A stretch of DNA of 64,000 nucleotides. Origin: Aquimarina algiphila. Its GTDB lineage: Bacteria > Bacteroidota > Bacteroidia > Flavobacteriales > Flavobacteriaceae. The stretch is from positions 1 to 64,000 of the forward strand of contig NZ_VLNR01000017.1 of assembly GCF_007489275.1 (NCBI RefSeq), given 5' to 3'. The notes under the pieces were generated by a model. It saw only the letters and a program-made list of their open reading frames with translations. It was not told where the DNA came from and made no database searches. Each line of letters opens with the position of its first letter. Positions within the stretch are counted from its first letter, which is position 1. The translations under genes were made by a program, and so were the position numbers. Shown here in pieces: positions 16,537-25,925 of the stretch.

Positions 16537-17076
16537 TTAAAAATTAATAAGTCTATAGTCTTGATTTTGCAATTGTACCAAAGCAGTCATTGCAGAAAGT
16601 GCAAATTGCACTTGAGGCAAAGCATCTTGTCTAGTAATATTTCTATATGCAGCGGTTTGCCCACATAAAATAATTTGCACTCCTTTTTCTGACAAAGCCG
16701 AAAGGAGAGGAGTGTTGGGGTTATCAATACCGTATTTTATTTTATATTTTGAATCGTTTAGAAGATCATTTGCTGCAGATCCATGGACAACTAATGCTAC
16801 TTTTAGATTTTTAAGAGGTACTCCAGCAGCATCATGCATATTAAGGTACCTTGCCGCAGTATTAAAAAGAGGATTTACTTTTGAACTATCTTTAAAAGTT
16901 CTTCCAACATCAAAAACAGCTTTTAAGTTCTGCTGTTTGTTCGTTTTGAAATCAGGGTTAACTACTTCATACGTTTTTCCATATTCTGATATGATTCTAC
17001 CTTCCTTAGACTTTTGCTGAGAAAAAATAAGTGCAGGTACCAAAATAAAAAGATAAGATGCAATTGTGTTTTTCAA
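16537..17076 (-). CDS. Exported DsrE-like protein
   Basis: A 179-residue protein that appears to start at TTG (17074-17076); no in-frame ATG gives the signal peptide (IASYLFILVPALIFSQQ). The mature part has a DsrE/TusD-like fold: VALVVHGSAANDLL, then ILCGQTAAYRNI with a single Cys in the position used in sulfur-relay proteins. It is periplasmic, unlike cytosolic TusD, so sulfur transfer is uncertain. It stands alone between the M20 gene and the large protease. Confidence 0.78.
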   Translation of the reverse strand: MKNTIASYLFILVPALIFSQQKSKEGRIISEYGKTYEVVNPDFKTNKQQNLKAVFDVGRTFKDSSKVNPLFNTAARYLNMHDAAGVPLKNLKVALVVHGSAANDLLNDSKYKIKYGIDNPNTPLLSALSEKGVQIILCGQTAAYRNITRQDALPQVQFALSAMTALVQLQNQDYRLINF

Positions 17077-17191
17077 ATTGTAGTGTGTTTTAGCTTCTAA
17101 AGATATTCAAAAAACTATTAAAGGAAAGTTAAAATAATACTTATGCATTTGAATCTTTTACTTTGTTTAGTGTAAATATATTTTTGAGTAT

Positions 17192-17224
17192 AAAAAAACA
17201 CATTGCCTGTATATAGACAATGTG
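17192..17224 (-). terminator. Rho-independent terminator of the large protease gene
   Basis: On the minus strand, CACATTG (17224-17218) pairs with CAATGTG (17205-17199), followed by seven T. It lies 25 bases after the protease stop. Confidence 0.75.
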
Positions 17225-17249
17225 CTTATTTTTATTTATTTAAGAAGGT

Positions 17250-20108
17250 TTATTCTTTCATGAATTTACCAATCGCTTTATTATTAACTAAAATGATATA
17301 TAGTCCTTGTGATAATTCTGATATATCCATGGTAGGAGTAGGAGTTGATTGAATCAGTACTTGCCCTTGAATATTGACAATTCTCAGATCATAATCCTCT
17401 GTAGTAAACCCATCAATATTTAGTAGTTCATTATCGTTAACAGGATTGGGGTAGTATGTATATGTTTTATTCTCTTGTCTTAGATTAAGTAAAGATTGAT
17501 CTACAACAAACTTTTCTGAAGTAATACTACACCCAGCTTGGTTAGCCACTGTAACAGTATATTCTCCAGTTTCTGTCGGAATATATTCTGCCTGAATAGC
17601 TTCATCAATTACTTCATCATTATAATACCATTGATAAGTAGCAAAATTTGAAGAAACTGATAAGTTTTGACTTGGAGTAACAGTAATTAGAGGTTGTTCT
17701 GGAATCTCAGAAACTACTATATTTACTTCTGTTCTTGTTGCTGTGATACAGCTACCACTTGTTCCTTCGATATAGTATGTCTTGTCTGCCGTGAGTTCAG
17801 GAGTTTCATAGGTTGTACCAGAAGCAATACTGGTGCCTCCTGTAGGCGTTTCATACCATTGATATTGACTATTTCCAGATACCGTTATGGTTGTAGATTC
17901 ACCTGTACAAATATTTTGATCAGATACAACGGGTTGATCTGGATTTCCTGATACCGTTATTGTCACTTCAGTTCTTGTTGGTGTAACACAACTTCCTATA
18001 AAACCTTCAATATAATAAGTTTTACTAGATTCGAGAACAGGGGTGTTAAACGTTGCTCCTGATGCAATGCTAGTGCCTTCTGTTGGCATTTCATACCATC
18101 TATATTCACTATTTCCAGATACCGTTATGGTTACGGATTCAGGGCTGCAAATCTCTTGATTTGATGCTGTAGGTTGATCAGGACTTGGAGATACTGTAAC
18201 ATTAACGGGAGTTCTTGTTGCTGTAATACAAGTTCCAATGACTCCTTCGATATAGTACGTTGTATTCGTAGTAAGGTTAGGTGTTTCATAAGTTGATCCA
18301 GTATTAAGACTGATGCCTCCTGTTGGAACAGTATACCACCTATAATTGCTATTTCCAGATGCGGTTATAGTTATAGATTCTCCGCTGCAAGCATTTTGAT
18401 CTGAAGCCACAGGCTGATTTGGAAATGCTATGGTTACAAAATCTATTTTTTCTTCGGTATTATTTCCTGAATCATTTGTGGTTGTTAACGATACAGTGTA
18501 ATTTCCAACAGAAGCATAAGTATGTGTTGGGTTTTCTTGGGTAGAAGTCTGGCCATCACCAAAGTCCCATAGGTATGAATTTATTCTGTTGGTAGAAGAG
18601 TTGATAAAATTAACTGTAGAGCAATCTGTGTTAGCTTCAAATTCAGATAAAGGAGGTTGATTGTCATCACCTAGGATATAACTTCCGGATATCGTATAAT
18701 TTCCAAGTGAAGCATAATCACTATATCCATTATTTGGATTTCCTTCACCAACACCATCAATTTCTATATAATAAATTCCTTCTGTTAGGTTTTCATTTAT
18801 AGAAGCAGAAAGGCCAGAAGGATCAGAAGATAGTACTTCTTGTCCCAGTTCATTTAAAATTCTAGCTTGAATATTTAAATTTGGATAATCAGGATCAGGT
18901 CTAAAAGAAAAAGAAACATTACCTGTTTCTATAACAAATGAAAATACATCTTTATCTTCTCTTGTGCTGATTAAACCAAAATTTTGATCGGTGTTTACAT
19001 CACCTGCGGGACTTGTTCTTAATGGTGTAGCATTTGTGATATCATCTCCATGATCATCATTTTGAAAACCAATACCATTTCTGGTATTTGCTATAATTGC
19101 AATATCATCTTGAGAACTTGTGGCACCGTTGTATTCTCCCGCACTCCATTGTCCAATAGGTCTGCTAGCACTCCATCCCATAATTGGACTCCATTGACCG
19201 TGTCCGTTATAGTATTCTGTACTTCCTTGCCCATCATGTGATAGCCCAAGAGTATGACCTACTTCATGAGATCCCGTTTCTCCTGCAGATCTGGTACCTA
19301 GATTATATACCCAACATGGGTTATCATTGTTTCTCGAAAAAGAATTAAGATATGCTACCCCTCCTGATCCTGGAGCTGCATCTGTAGTTGGTGTGAAAAT
19401 ACACATCATTCTACGATTTCTGGGTGCCGCTTCAAAAAGATCTCTACGAGTAGTTATATTAAGGTTGAATGGACGAAAGTCTTCCGCCATAATTTTCCAA
19501 ATTTCAATTATCTTCTCATCACTAAAATTAGGTGATTGTGCATCTATTGTAGCTCCACCAAGCCAACTCGTGCCAGAAACTAATTCTCCGTCAAAATCAA
19601 GGTAAATAACACCTGTTGCTCCCGGCAAACTTTCTAATTGGAGTGATGTTTTTGAAACAGGACCTCCATTTATTTGATTCTTTCCTGAAGCTGACTTTTC
19701 CAGGTCTACGCATAAAACATCATTGATATTGGTTTCTTTTATAAAAACTTTACCATCTGCTTCAGAGTATAGCGTATATGCTTTTTTTTGATTAGGTACT
19801 ACAATTTCTCCTGTTAGTCCAGCACTTGTTTTTGAAAAAGTAAATGTTGATAATCTATCATTATTAATATTACCTATTAATATAAGATCATTATTGATTT
19901 CTTTTTGAAGATTAAGAGTAAGAGAAAGTTCTTGATTACCTGCTGTTTTTATAGAAGAGGAGGTGTTTTTTTTAGGGTTGATTAGATTATCAATAAACGT
20001 TTGTTGATTATTAGATACTAATTGGGGTTGGTCTGATTGACTATATGTGAGACATACATTAAGCACAATGCTAGTTAGAAGAAAATACTTCGATAATTTT
20101 CTTTTCAT
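17250..20108 (-). CDS. Secreted multidomain zinc metalloprotease with type IX sorting domain
   Basis: A 952-residue secreted protein. It has a signal peptide (1-23), a propeptide-like region, and a metzincin-type catalytic domain with GSHEVGHTLGLSHDG and the Met-turn SPIMGW near residues 280-310. A PPC-like beta domain follows, then a PKD domain (YLWDFGDGQTSTQENPTHTY) and three tandem Ig-like modules, each with NSxYRWYE/T and TYYIEG. The last 80 residues are a type IX secretion C-terminal domain (YPNPVNDNELLN, GLYIILV). It is exported by PorSS/T9SS and attached or released at the surface. A closing two-half Ig segment precedes the sorting domain. Confidence 0.92.
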   Translation of the reverse strand: MKRKLSKYFLLTSIVLNVCLTYSQSDQPQLVSNNQQTFIDNLINPKKNTSSSIKTAGNQELSLTLNLQKEINNDLILIGNINNDRLSTFTFSKTSAGLTGEIVVPNQKKAYTLYSEADGKVFIKETNINDVLCVDLEKSASGKNQINGGPVSKTSLQLESLPGATGVIYLDFDGELVSGTSWLGGATIDAQSPNFSDEKIIEIWKIMAEDFRPFNLNITTRRDLFEAAPRNRRMMCIFTPTTDAAPGSGGVAYLNSFSRNNDNPCWVYNLGTRSAGETGSHEVGHTLGLSHDGQGSTEYYNGHGQWSPIMGWSASRPIGQWSAGEYNGATSSQDDIAIIANTRNGIGFQNDDHGDDITNATPLRTSPAGDVNTDQNFGLISTREDKDVFSFVIETGNVSFSFRPDPDYPNLNIQARILNELGQEVLSSDPSGLSASINENLTEGIYYIEIDGVGEGNPNNGYSDYASLGNYTISGSYILGDDNQPPLSEFEANTDCSTVNFINSSTNRINSYLWDFGDGQTSTQENPTHTYASVGNYTVSLTTTNDSGNNTEEKIDFVTIAFPNQPVASDQNACSGESITITASGNSNYRWYTVPTGGISLNTGSTYETPNLTTNTTYYIEGVIGTCITATRTPVNVTVSPSPDQPTASNQEICSPESVTITVSGNSEYRWYEMPTEGTSIASGATFNTPVLESSKTYYIEGFIGSCVTPTRTEVTITVSGNPDQPVVSDQNICTGESTTITVSGNSQYQWYETPTGGTSIASGTTYETPELTADKTYYIEGTSGSCITATRTEVNIVVSEIPEQPLITVTPSQNLSVSSNFATYQWYYNDEVIDEAIQAEYIPTETGEYTVTVANQAGCSITSEKFVVDQSLLNLRQENKTYTYYPNPVNDNELLNIDGFTTEDYDLRIVNIQGQVLIQSTPTPTMDISELSQGLYIILVNNKAIGKFMKE

Positions 20109-20255
20109 GTTGGGTTGGGTGTAAGTAATTATTTTGACAACTATCTTTACTAAACTCGATATTAATGATTTTAGTATAGTAGATTTATATGTATTGAAGT
20201 TAATGATATAGAATACATTATATCATTTAAAATTTTTTATAAGTATCAAAAATAG

Positions 20256-20290
20256 ATATAGGACGCATTTTATATAAAATACGCCTATAC
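20256..20290. repeat. Imperfect inverted repeat
   Basis: TATAGGACGCATTTTATA against TATAAAATACGCCTATA, matching apart from one mismatch and one extra base. It lies between the start of the protease gene and the next gene downstream on the minus strand. It may act as a terminator or be part of the protease promoter. Confidence 0.35.
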
Positions 20291-20325
20291 CACACTTAGT
20301 TTTAGATTTAAAAAACTCAAAATTT

Positions 20326-20351
20326 TATATCCTTGACTGACTAAGGATATA
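20326..20351 (-). terminator. Possible terminator of the 95-residue gene
   Basis: A 9-bp stem (TATATCCTT with AAGGATATA) and an 8-base loop, about 22 bases after the stop at 20374. The T-run is poor, so this is a moderate call. Confidence 0.4.
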
Positions 20352-20373
20352 AAGCGTTTATCATAATATCGAA

Positions 20374-20661
20374 CTATGAGATACTAATAATTCTTTCTAA
20401 AGGGATAATCGTTGATTGTTTTAATATTACTTCTTTATCTGTAATCCCCCAGATAGTAGTTTCTACCTTTTTTAGACCAGTATCATCAACAAAGACGATC
20501 CTTACTTTTTGATGTTCTAAGTTACCAAGAGAAAGTGCTCTTTGTAATTCTAGAAAACGATCAATCTGATCTTTTCTTTTGTCTAGGACATCTTCTTTAG
20601 GGAATTTTAAAAATTTGATTTGCTCTTTTTGTACTATTTGTACATCCATGTTTGGGGCCAT
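20374..20661 (-). CDS. Conserved hypothetical protein, small beta-rich
   Basis: A 95-residue protein starting at ATG 20661 (MAPNMDVQIVQ). A longer frame to 20778 has an unlikely basic, Ile/Phe-rich extension and is rejected. It contains a Lys/Asp-rich helix and a C-terminal beta segment with TTIWGITDKEVILKQ and IIPLERI. I recall close homologues across Bacteroidetes with no assigned function. The pattern is compatible with a small RNA- or ligand-binding beta barrel, but this is a guess. Confidence 0.65.
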   Translation of the reverse strand: MAPNMDVQIVQKEQIKFLKFPKEDVLDKRKDQIDRFLELQRALSLGNLEHQKVRIVFVDDTGLKKVETTIWGITDKEVILKQSTIIPLERIISIS

Positions 20662-21091
20662 AGCGATGAGTTTGGTTATTTTTAGTGTTCTGATAAAAAA
20701 TGGTATTTTATTCTCAGATTTTCTAAATATAATACTTTTTATCTTAAAAAAATGTATTTTATCTATTAAAATTATCAAAAAAATATTAACGTGTAAGAAA
20801 AAACACTGTTAATATCAATAATGTTTAATGGATAGTTTTATGGGGACTATGGTGTAGAAAAATGTTTGTGATAGAGTTGTTTTATAAGGTAGATGACTAC
20901 AAAAAATGAAAATAGAATTTTATGTATATGATATTAACAATCTATTGTTAATGTATGCAGGGTTATAACAATATGACCAAATTGTTATTGTATAAAAGTT
21001 ATTGACTGTGATTTGTTTACAAAAAAGATCAACTACACTTCCATAACCGTCCTTCTTTGCTTAAATTTCGCCTCTATAAAACATTGTTACG
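20662..21091. other. Divergent intergenic region before the helicase gene
   Basis: About 430 bases without a convincing gene. It holds the promoters of the 95-residue gene and the UvrD-like helicase and two near-identical dyads at 20934-20988, described separately. Confidence 0.5.
20934..20988. promoter_or_regulatory. Pair of AACAAT/ATTGTT dyads
   Basis: The first dyad is TTAACAAT (20934-20941), two bases, ATTGTTAA (20944-20951). The second is ATAACAAT (20965-20972), eight bases, ATTGTTAT (20981-20988). All four arms share the same core in perfect pairs. They lie 104-158 bases before the helicase start. Operator sites for a dimeric regulator are a reasonable reading; the regulator is unknown. 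Confidence 0.4.
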
Positions 21092-23422
21092 TTGGAAGAA
21101 TATTTAGCAGAGTTAAATGATGCACAGAGAGCACCTGTACTCCAGGTGGATGGAGCTATGATTGTGATTGCAGGTGCCGGATCGGGAAAAACACGTGTAC
21201 TTACCTATAGAATTGCTTATTTAATGCATAAAGGAGTAGATTCGTTTAATATATTATCCTTAACATTTACCAATAAAGCAGCACGTGAAATGAAAAAGCG
21301 TATTGCTACTATTGTTGGAGCAAGTGAAGCAAAAAACTTATGGATGGGGACATTTCATTCAATATTTGCTAAAATCCTAAGGTTTGAGGCAGATAAATTA
21401 GGGTACCCATCAAACTTTACAATATATGATACCCAGGATTCTCAACGATTAATAGCTTCTATTATCAAAGAGATGGGGTTGGATAAAGATATCTATAAGT
21501 ATAAACAGGTATACTCCCGTATCTCCTCTTATAAAAACAGTTTGATTACTGTAAAAGCATATTTTCAAAATGCTGAATTGGTAGAAGCAGATGCAATGGC
21601 AAAGCGACCAAGGATGGGAGAAATTTATCAGCATTATGTTGATCGATGTTTTAAAGCAGGAGCAATGGATTTTGATGATTTATTGTTAAAAACCAACGAG
21701 CTATTAAATCGTTTTCCAGAAGTTTTAGCTAAATATCAAAATAGATTTAGGTATATACTTGTTGATGAGTATCAAGATACTAATCACTCTCAATATCTTA
21801 TTGTTAGGGCACTATCAGATAAGTTTCAAAATATTTGTGTAGTAGGGGATGATGCACAAAGTATTTATGCTTTTCGTGGAGCAAACATTAATAATATTCT
21901 TAATTTTCAGAAAGATTATGATAATGTTCAGCAATATAGGTTAGAACAAAATTATAGATCTACAAAGAATATTGTAGAAGCAGCAAACTCTATTATTGAT
22001 AAGAATAAGACCAAATTAGATAAGGTCGTTTGGACGGCTAATGATCCCGGACCAAAAATATTTGTGAATAGATTACTCACTGATGGAGATGAAGGAAGAT
22101 ATGTAGCAAGCTCGATTTTTGAAAATCAAATGCAACACCAACTAGGAAATGGTAATTTTGCAGTGCTATATAGAACAAATGCTCAATCAAGAGCTATTGA
22201 AGATGCATTACGTAAACGGGATATAAAATATAGAATTTACGGTGGATTATCCTTTTATCAGAGAAAAGAAATCAAAGATGTACTGGCATACTTGAGATTA
22301 ATTATTAATCCTAAAGATGAAGAAGCTTTAAAAAGGGTAATTAATTACCCTGCAAGAGGAATAGGGGGAACTACAGTAGATAAGCTAATTGTAGCAGCCA
22401 ACCATTATGATCGTTCTATTTTTGAAGTTATAGAAAATTTGGATCGTATTAATTTAAAAATTAATAGTGGTACAAAAACTCGTTTGGAGAACTTTATGAA
22501 TATGATTAAAAGTTTTCAAATTGAGAATCAAAATTCAGATGCATTTGTATTATCCGAAATAGTGGCTAAAAAGACTGGGCTATTACAAGAACTAAAAAAA
22601 GATGGTACACCAGAAGGAATTGCTAGAATTGAAAATATTGAAGAGTTATTAAACGGAATTCGTGATTTTGTTGAAGGACAAAAAGAAGTAGCAGATGAAA
22701 CAGGGTCTTTGGCAGAATTTCTGGAAGATGTGGCATTAGCAACAGATCTAGATCAGGATACTGGAGATGATGATAGAGTAGCACTAATGACAATTCACCT
22801 GGCTAAGGGACTAGAGTTTCCCTATGTCTATATCGTTGGGATGGAAGAGGATCTTTTTCCATCTGGGATGAGTATGAATACCCGAAGCGAACTAGAGGAG
22901 GAGCGACGTTTGTTTTATGTGGCACTAACACGTGCAGAAACACAAGCATATCTTACATATACGCAATCTCGTTATCGATGGGGTAAATTGGTAGATGCAG
23001 AACCAAGCAGATTTATTGAAGAGATCGATGATCAATATTTAGAATACATCACTCCAGTAGAAGGCTATCGCTATAAACCATTAATTGATTCTGATATTTT
23101 TGGTGAGGTTGATAAAAGTAAATTACGTCTTAAGAAACCCGTTTCTGGAGCTCCACCCCTAGCACATAAGCCAAATGAAGAACAATTAAGGAAATTACGG
23201 AAACTTAGGCCAGTATCTGATAATACTACTAATGAATCAAAAACTAATTTGTTTGATGAAGAACTTATTCCAGGAACAGCAGTAGAACATATGCGTTTTG
23301 GATTAGGGAAAATTATTAAAATTGAAGGAGTGGGGCAAGATAAAAAAGCAGAAATTCATTTTGAAAAAGGCGGAATTAAAAAGCTCTTATTAAGATTTGC
23401 AAAATTAAAGATCATAGGGTAG
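21092..23422 (+). CDS. UvrD/PcrA-type superfamily 1 DNA helicase
   Basis: A 776-residue 3'-5' helicase for repair and replication restart. Motif Q (LNDAQRAPV) is followed by Walker A AGAGSGKTR near residue 28, Walker B VDEYQDTN, motif III GDDAQSIYAFRGA, motif IV YRSTKNI, LMTIHLAKGLEFPYV and motif VI FYVALTRAE. The C-terminal Tudor-like region (MRFGLGKIIKIEGVG) matches PcrA. The start is TTG at 21092: the frame opens only at 21080 and no ATG is available. Length is normal for the family. It stands alone. Confidence 0.95.
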   Translation: MEEYLAELNDAQRAPVLQVDGAMIVIAGAGSGKTRVLTYRIAYLMHKGVDSFNILSLTFTNKAAREMKKRIATIVGASEAKNLWMGTFHSIFAKILRFEADKLGYPSNFTIYDTQDSQRLIASIIKEMGLDKDIYKYKQVYSRISSYKNSLITVKAYFQNAELVEADAMAKRPRMGEIYQHYVDRCFKAGAMDFDDLLLKTNELLNRFPEVLAKYQNRFRYILVDEYQDTNHSQYLIVRALSDKFQNICVVGDDAQSIYAFRGANINNILNFQKDYDNVQQYRLEQNYRSTKNIVEAANSIIDKNKTKLDKVVWTANDPGPKIFVNRLLTDGDEGRYVASSIFENQMQHQLGNGNFAVLYRTNAQSRAIEDALRKRDIKYRIYGGLSFYQRKEIKDVLAYLRLIINPKDEEALKRVINYPARGIGGTTVDKLIVAANHYDRSIFEVIENLDRINLKINSGTKTRLENFMNMIKSFQIENQNSDAFVLSEIVAKKTGLLQELKKDGTPEGIARIENIEELLNGIRDFVEGQKEVADETGSLAEFLEDVALATDLDQDTGDDDRVALMTIHLAKGLEFPYVYIVGMEEDLFPSGMSMNTRSELEEERRLFYVALTRAETQAYLTYTQSRYRWGKLVDAEPSRFIEEIDDQYLEYITPVEGYRYKPLIDSDIFGEVDKSKLRLKKPVSGAPPLAHKPNEEQLRKLRKLRPVSDNTTNESKTNLFDEELIPGTAVEHMRFGLGKIIKIEGVGQDKKAEIHFEKGGIKKLLLRFAKLKIIG

Positions 23423-23541
23423 CACAACGCTTCTTCCAGATAATTCTTAATAAAGGAGATCTATTTTTTAGATGTTAATCCCGATGTTTTTACAATAATA
23501 TACTAGATATATAGAGTATATTTATACCAGTAAAAATAACT

Positions 23542-24162
23542 ATGGCTGATTTTGTAAAACTATATAATGAAAATCCGAATCCACGAGAGATACAACAGGT
23601 AGTTACATGTTTGCGAAATGGTGGGTTAATTATTTACCCTACAGATACCGTATATGGATTGGGTTGTGATATTACCAATAACAGAGCGTTAGAAAAAATA
23701 GCACATATCAAAGGAGTAAAACTTGCTAAAGCTAATTTCTCATTTATTTGTAAAGATCTAAGTAATCTTTCTGATTATGTTAAGCAAATCGATAATGCTA
23801 CGTTTAAATTACTTAAAAGAACATTACCAGGGCCGTACACCTATATCCTTCCGGGAAGTAATAATTTACCTACTGTTTTTAAGAAAAAGAAAACTGTAGG
23901 AATTCGAGTTCCTGATAATAATATCTGTACTGCTATTGTTGAAGAATTAGGTAACCCTATCGTATCTACATCAATTTATGATGAAGATGAGGTGATAGAA
24001 TATACTACAGATCCAGAGTTAATTCTAGAAAAATGGGATAATCTTGTGGACCTGGTAATTGATGGTGGATATGGTGATAATATTCCTTCGACCATTATTG
24101 ATCTTACCAGTGGTGAACCCGTACTGGTTAGAGAAGGTAAAGGAGCTATAGATATTATCTAA
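23542..24162 (+). CDS. L-threonylcarbamoyladenylate synthase (Sua5/YrdC/YciO family)
   Basis: A 206-residue YrdC-fold protein. It likely makes threonylcarbamoyl-AMP from threonine, bicarbonate and ATP for the t6A37 tRNA modification. Typical motifs are GGLIIYPTDTVYGLGCD, a KGVKLAKANFSF segment in place of the usual KxRxxxxP, LPGPYTYIL and VGIRVPDN, ending in TIIDLTSGEPVLVREGKG. It is the short form without the Sua5 C-terminal domain and may be a YciO-type paralogue. It converges on the AraC regulator gene, separated by 16 bases. Confidence 0.88.
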   Translation: MADFVKLYNENPNPREIQQVVTCLRNGGLIIYPTDTVYGLGCDITNNRALEKIAHIKGVKLAKANFSFICKDLSNLSDYVKQIDNATFKLLKRTLPGPYTYILPGSNNLPTVFKKKKTVGIRVPDNNICTAIVEELGNPIVSTSIYDEDEVIEYTTDPELILEKWDNLVDLVIDGGYGDNIPSTIIDLTSGEPVLVREGKGAIDII

Positions 24163-24178
24163 ATGGACTTTATTGATT

Positions 24179-25051
24179 TTATGAAACAGAATAGTTCAAT
24201 TCATTTCTATACATACTAGGGGTTTTTCCCGAGAATTGTTTGAATAGTTTATTAAAATGAGAGAAGTTACTAAATCCACTTTCATAACAAATATCTGTTA
24301 TGCTGGTTTGCTTTTCATGAAGAAGTTTGGCAGCATGTACTAATCGATACTCATTTACAAATTGTGTAAATGTTTTTCCTGTAATCTTTTTAAAATACCT
24401 GCAAAAACCAGGAACACTCATGCTAACTTTACTCGCGATTTCTTCTAATGGGATTGGTCTGCTAAATTCTTGCTGCACAAAATTAAAAATCAGGTTTATT
24501 CTATTATTGTCCTGTAATGCGGTTTCTATTATAAATCCTTCGGCATTTAATATAGTATAATCATTTGTCATTTCCATTTCTTTAAGGACTTGCAATATGC
24601 CGATTAACTTTTCAAATGAACTTAGATTTTTTAAAGATTCAATCTGTGCTCCGATCCTTCTTTTAGTGTCTCCATGAAATATGATTCCTTTTTTGGCTTG
24701 ATCAAGAAGTTTCCCGATGGCATTCATTTCTGGAATATCAAAAAATGATGCTCCTAGAAAATTAGGTAACATTTGTATAATAGTTTCACTACTATTACCT
24801 GTCATCAAATCTGTAAACCCGCAATGAGGAAGGTTAGAACCAATAAGCATTAATGCTCCTTTCCTATAATACGACATGTGACTCCCTATTTGTCTTTTTC
24901 CAGTACCGCCATTTACGTATACAATTTCTATCTCTGGATGATAGTGCCAAATGGGGGCTTTGTTTTTATTGTCTTTAGAAAATGTTTCATAATAAAGAGA
25001 ACTTCCAAACTCTGGTGAAATCTTTTCTAAAGAAGGTTTTATGTTTTTCAT
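24179..25051 (-). CDS. AraC family transcriptional regulator with cupin domain
   Basis: A 290-residue regulator. The N-terminal sensor is cupin-like (HYHPEIEIVYVNGGTG, LPHCGF). The C-terminal 100 residues hold two helix-turn-helix motifs: LEEIASKVSMSVPGFCRYFKK and ITDICYESGFSNFSHFNKLFK with the family ending SGKTPSMYR. The domain order suggests a ligand-responsive activator. The target is unknown; the gene at 25277 is divergent and 225 bases away, so it is a candidate. Confidence 0.92.
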   Translation of the reverse strand: MKNIKPSLEKISPEFGSSLYYETFSKDNKNKAPIWHYHPEIEIVYVNGGTGKRQIGSHMSYYRKGALMLIGSNLPHCGFTDLMTGNSSETIIQMLPNFLGASFFDIPEMNAIGKLLDQAKKGIIFHGDTKRRIGAQIESLKNLSSFEKLIGILQVLKEMEMTNDYTILNAEGFIIETALQDNNRINLIFNFVQQEFSRPIPLEEIASKVSMSVPGFCRYFKKITGKTFTQFVNEYRLVHAAKLLHEKQTSITDICYESGFSNFSHFNKLFKQFSGKTPSMYRNELNYSVS

Positions 25052-25212
25052 AGATATATTGATATTCTTTCTTTGATTTTAGAGCTAATATTATATTTTT
25101 TTTGTTAAAATATTGTAAAGTTAAATAAAAAAATACGTTAAATTAACACGAATGAGGTTTTATTGTAATACATAAGGTTAAAATAGCACATATATATGCA
25201 AATATTGTTGTG

Positions 25213-25241
25213 TTTGATATGAGTTTTCTAAGATACATTTG
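25213..25241 (+). promoter_or_regulatory. Promoter of the 197-residue secreted protein gene
   Basis: A -33 box TTTG (25213-25216), 17 bases, then TACATTTG (25234-25241), an exact match to the Bacteroidetes -7 consensus TAnnTTTG. Transcription should start near 25248, about 30 bases before the ATG. The spacing is two bases below the usual 19. Confidence 0.65.
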
Positions 25242-25276
25242 TACCATCAAACATTAACAATTAAAACCATAAAGAG

Positions 25277-25870
25277 ATGAAAAGAGTAATTAACCTAAGC
25301 CTAATTGTATTTGCAGTTTTGTTAAGTACGGCTGTAAAAGCATCAGATTTTTTATCTGTAAAAATTGAGAACTCTTCTACAATTAATGTTTCATTGACTA
25401 ATATTAGTAAAGGACAGAAATTATATCTTAAAGATTATTCAGGAACTATCTTGTTTAATGCGACTTTAGATGCGATGCCTACATATAAAAAATATTTTAA
25501 TTTTAGGACTGTAGAGAATGGTGTTTATTTTATTGAGACAGAAACAGAATTTGATGTAAGAGTAACTCCGGTAATAAAAAATACAAAAGGGATAGCCTTA
25601 ATAGAAAATTCTACAATTACAATTTTTAAACCAAAGTTATTAGTAGAGAATACATTAGTTAAGGTGATGGTAACAAGAACAGAAGAAACACCATTAAATA
25701 TCTCTATTTATGACATAGACGGTGCATTAGTATTTGATGAAAAGATAATCGGAGAAGAAGGTGAATTCATTATTCAAAGAACATATAATTTCTCAGAAGT
25801 ACCTTCAGGGAAATACGATATCCATTTCAGATTAAAAGATAGGGTATTTATTAAAGAAGTTAGTATCTAG
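25277..25870 (+). CDS. Secreted hypothetical protein, beta-rich
   Basis: A 197-residue protein with a signal peptide (VINLSLIVFAVLLSTAVKA) and two beta-sandwich-like halves. The C-terminal half has VPSGKYDIHF and EGEFIIQRTYNFSEV, resembling the strand pattern of type IX sorting or secretion-associated domains, but the sorting motif is incomplete. The function is unknown. It has its own promoter (25213-25241) and terminator (25897-25925), and AAGAG before the ATG as a weak ribosome site. The divergent AraC gene may regulate it. Confidence 0.8.
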   Translation: MKRVINLSLIVFAVLLSTAVKASDFLSVKIENSSTINVSLTNISKGQKLYLKDYSGTILFNATLDAMPTYKKYFNFRTVENGVYFIETETEFDVRVTPVIKNTKGIALIENSTITIFKPKLLVENTLVKVMVTRTEETPLNISIYDIDGALVFDEKIIGEEGEFIIQRTYNFSEVPSGKYDIHFRLKDRVFIKEVSI

Positions 25871-25896
25871 ATTGTTTTATTAACTCAACCACAAAC

Positions 25897-25925
25897 AAGG
25901 CAATACAAATGTATTGCCTTTTTTA
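25897..25925 (+). terminator. Rho-independent terminator
   Basis: A perfect 10-bp stem (AAGGCAATAC with GTATTGCCTT), an AAAT loop and a T-run. It lies 26 bases after the stop at 25870. Confidence 0.9.

Noticed and set aside
16468..16668. A plus-strand frame between the M20 gene and the DsrE-like gene
   Set aside because: It mostly overlaps the DsrE-like gene on the other strand and has no recognisable domain.
17694..18420. Regular repeat of about 240 bases that could suggest a repeat array
   Set aside because: The repeats are the three Ig-like protein modules of the secreted protease, not CRISPR or satellite DNA: they stay in frame and differ as protein domains do.
20662..20778. An N-terminal extension of the 95-residue protein up to 20778
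   Set aside because: The extra residues are very basic and Ile/Phe-rich, typical of translated AT-rich non-coding DNA.
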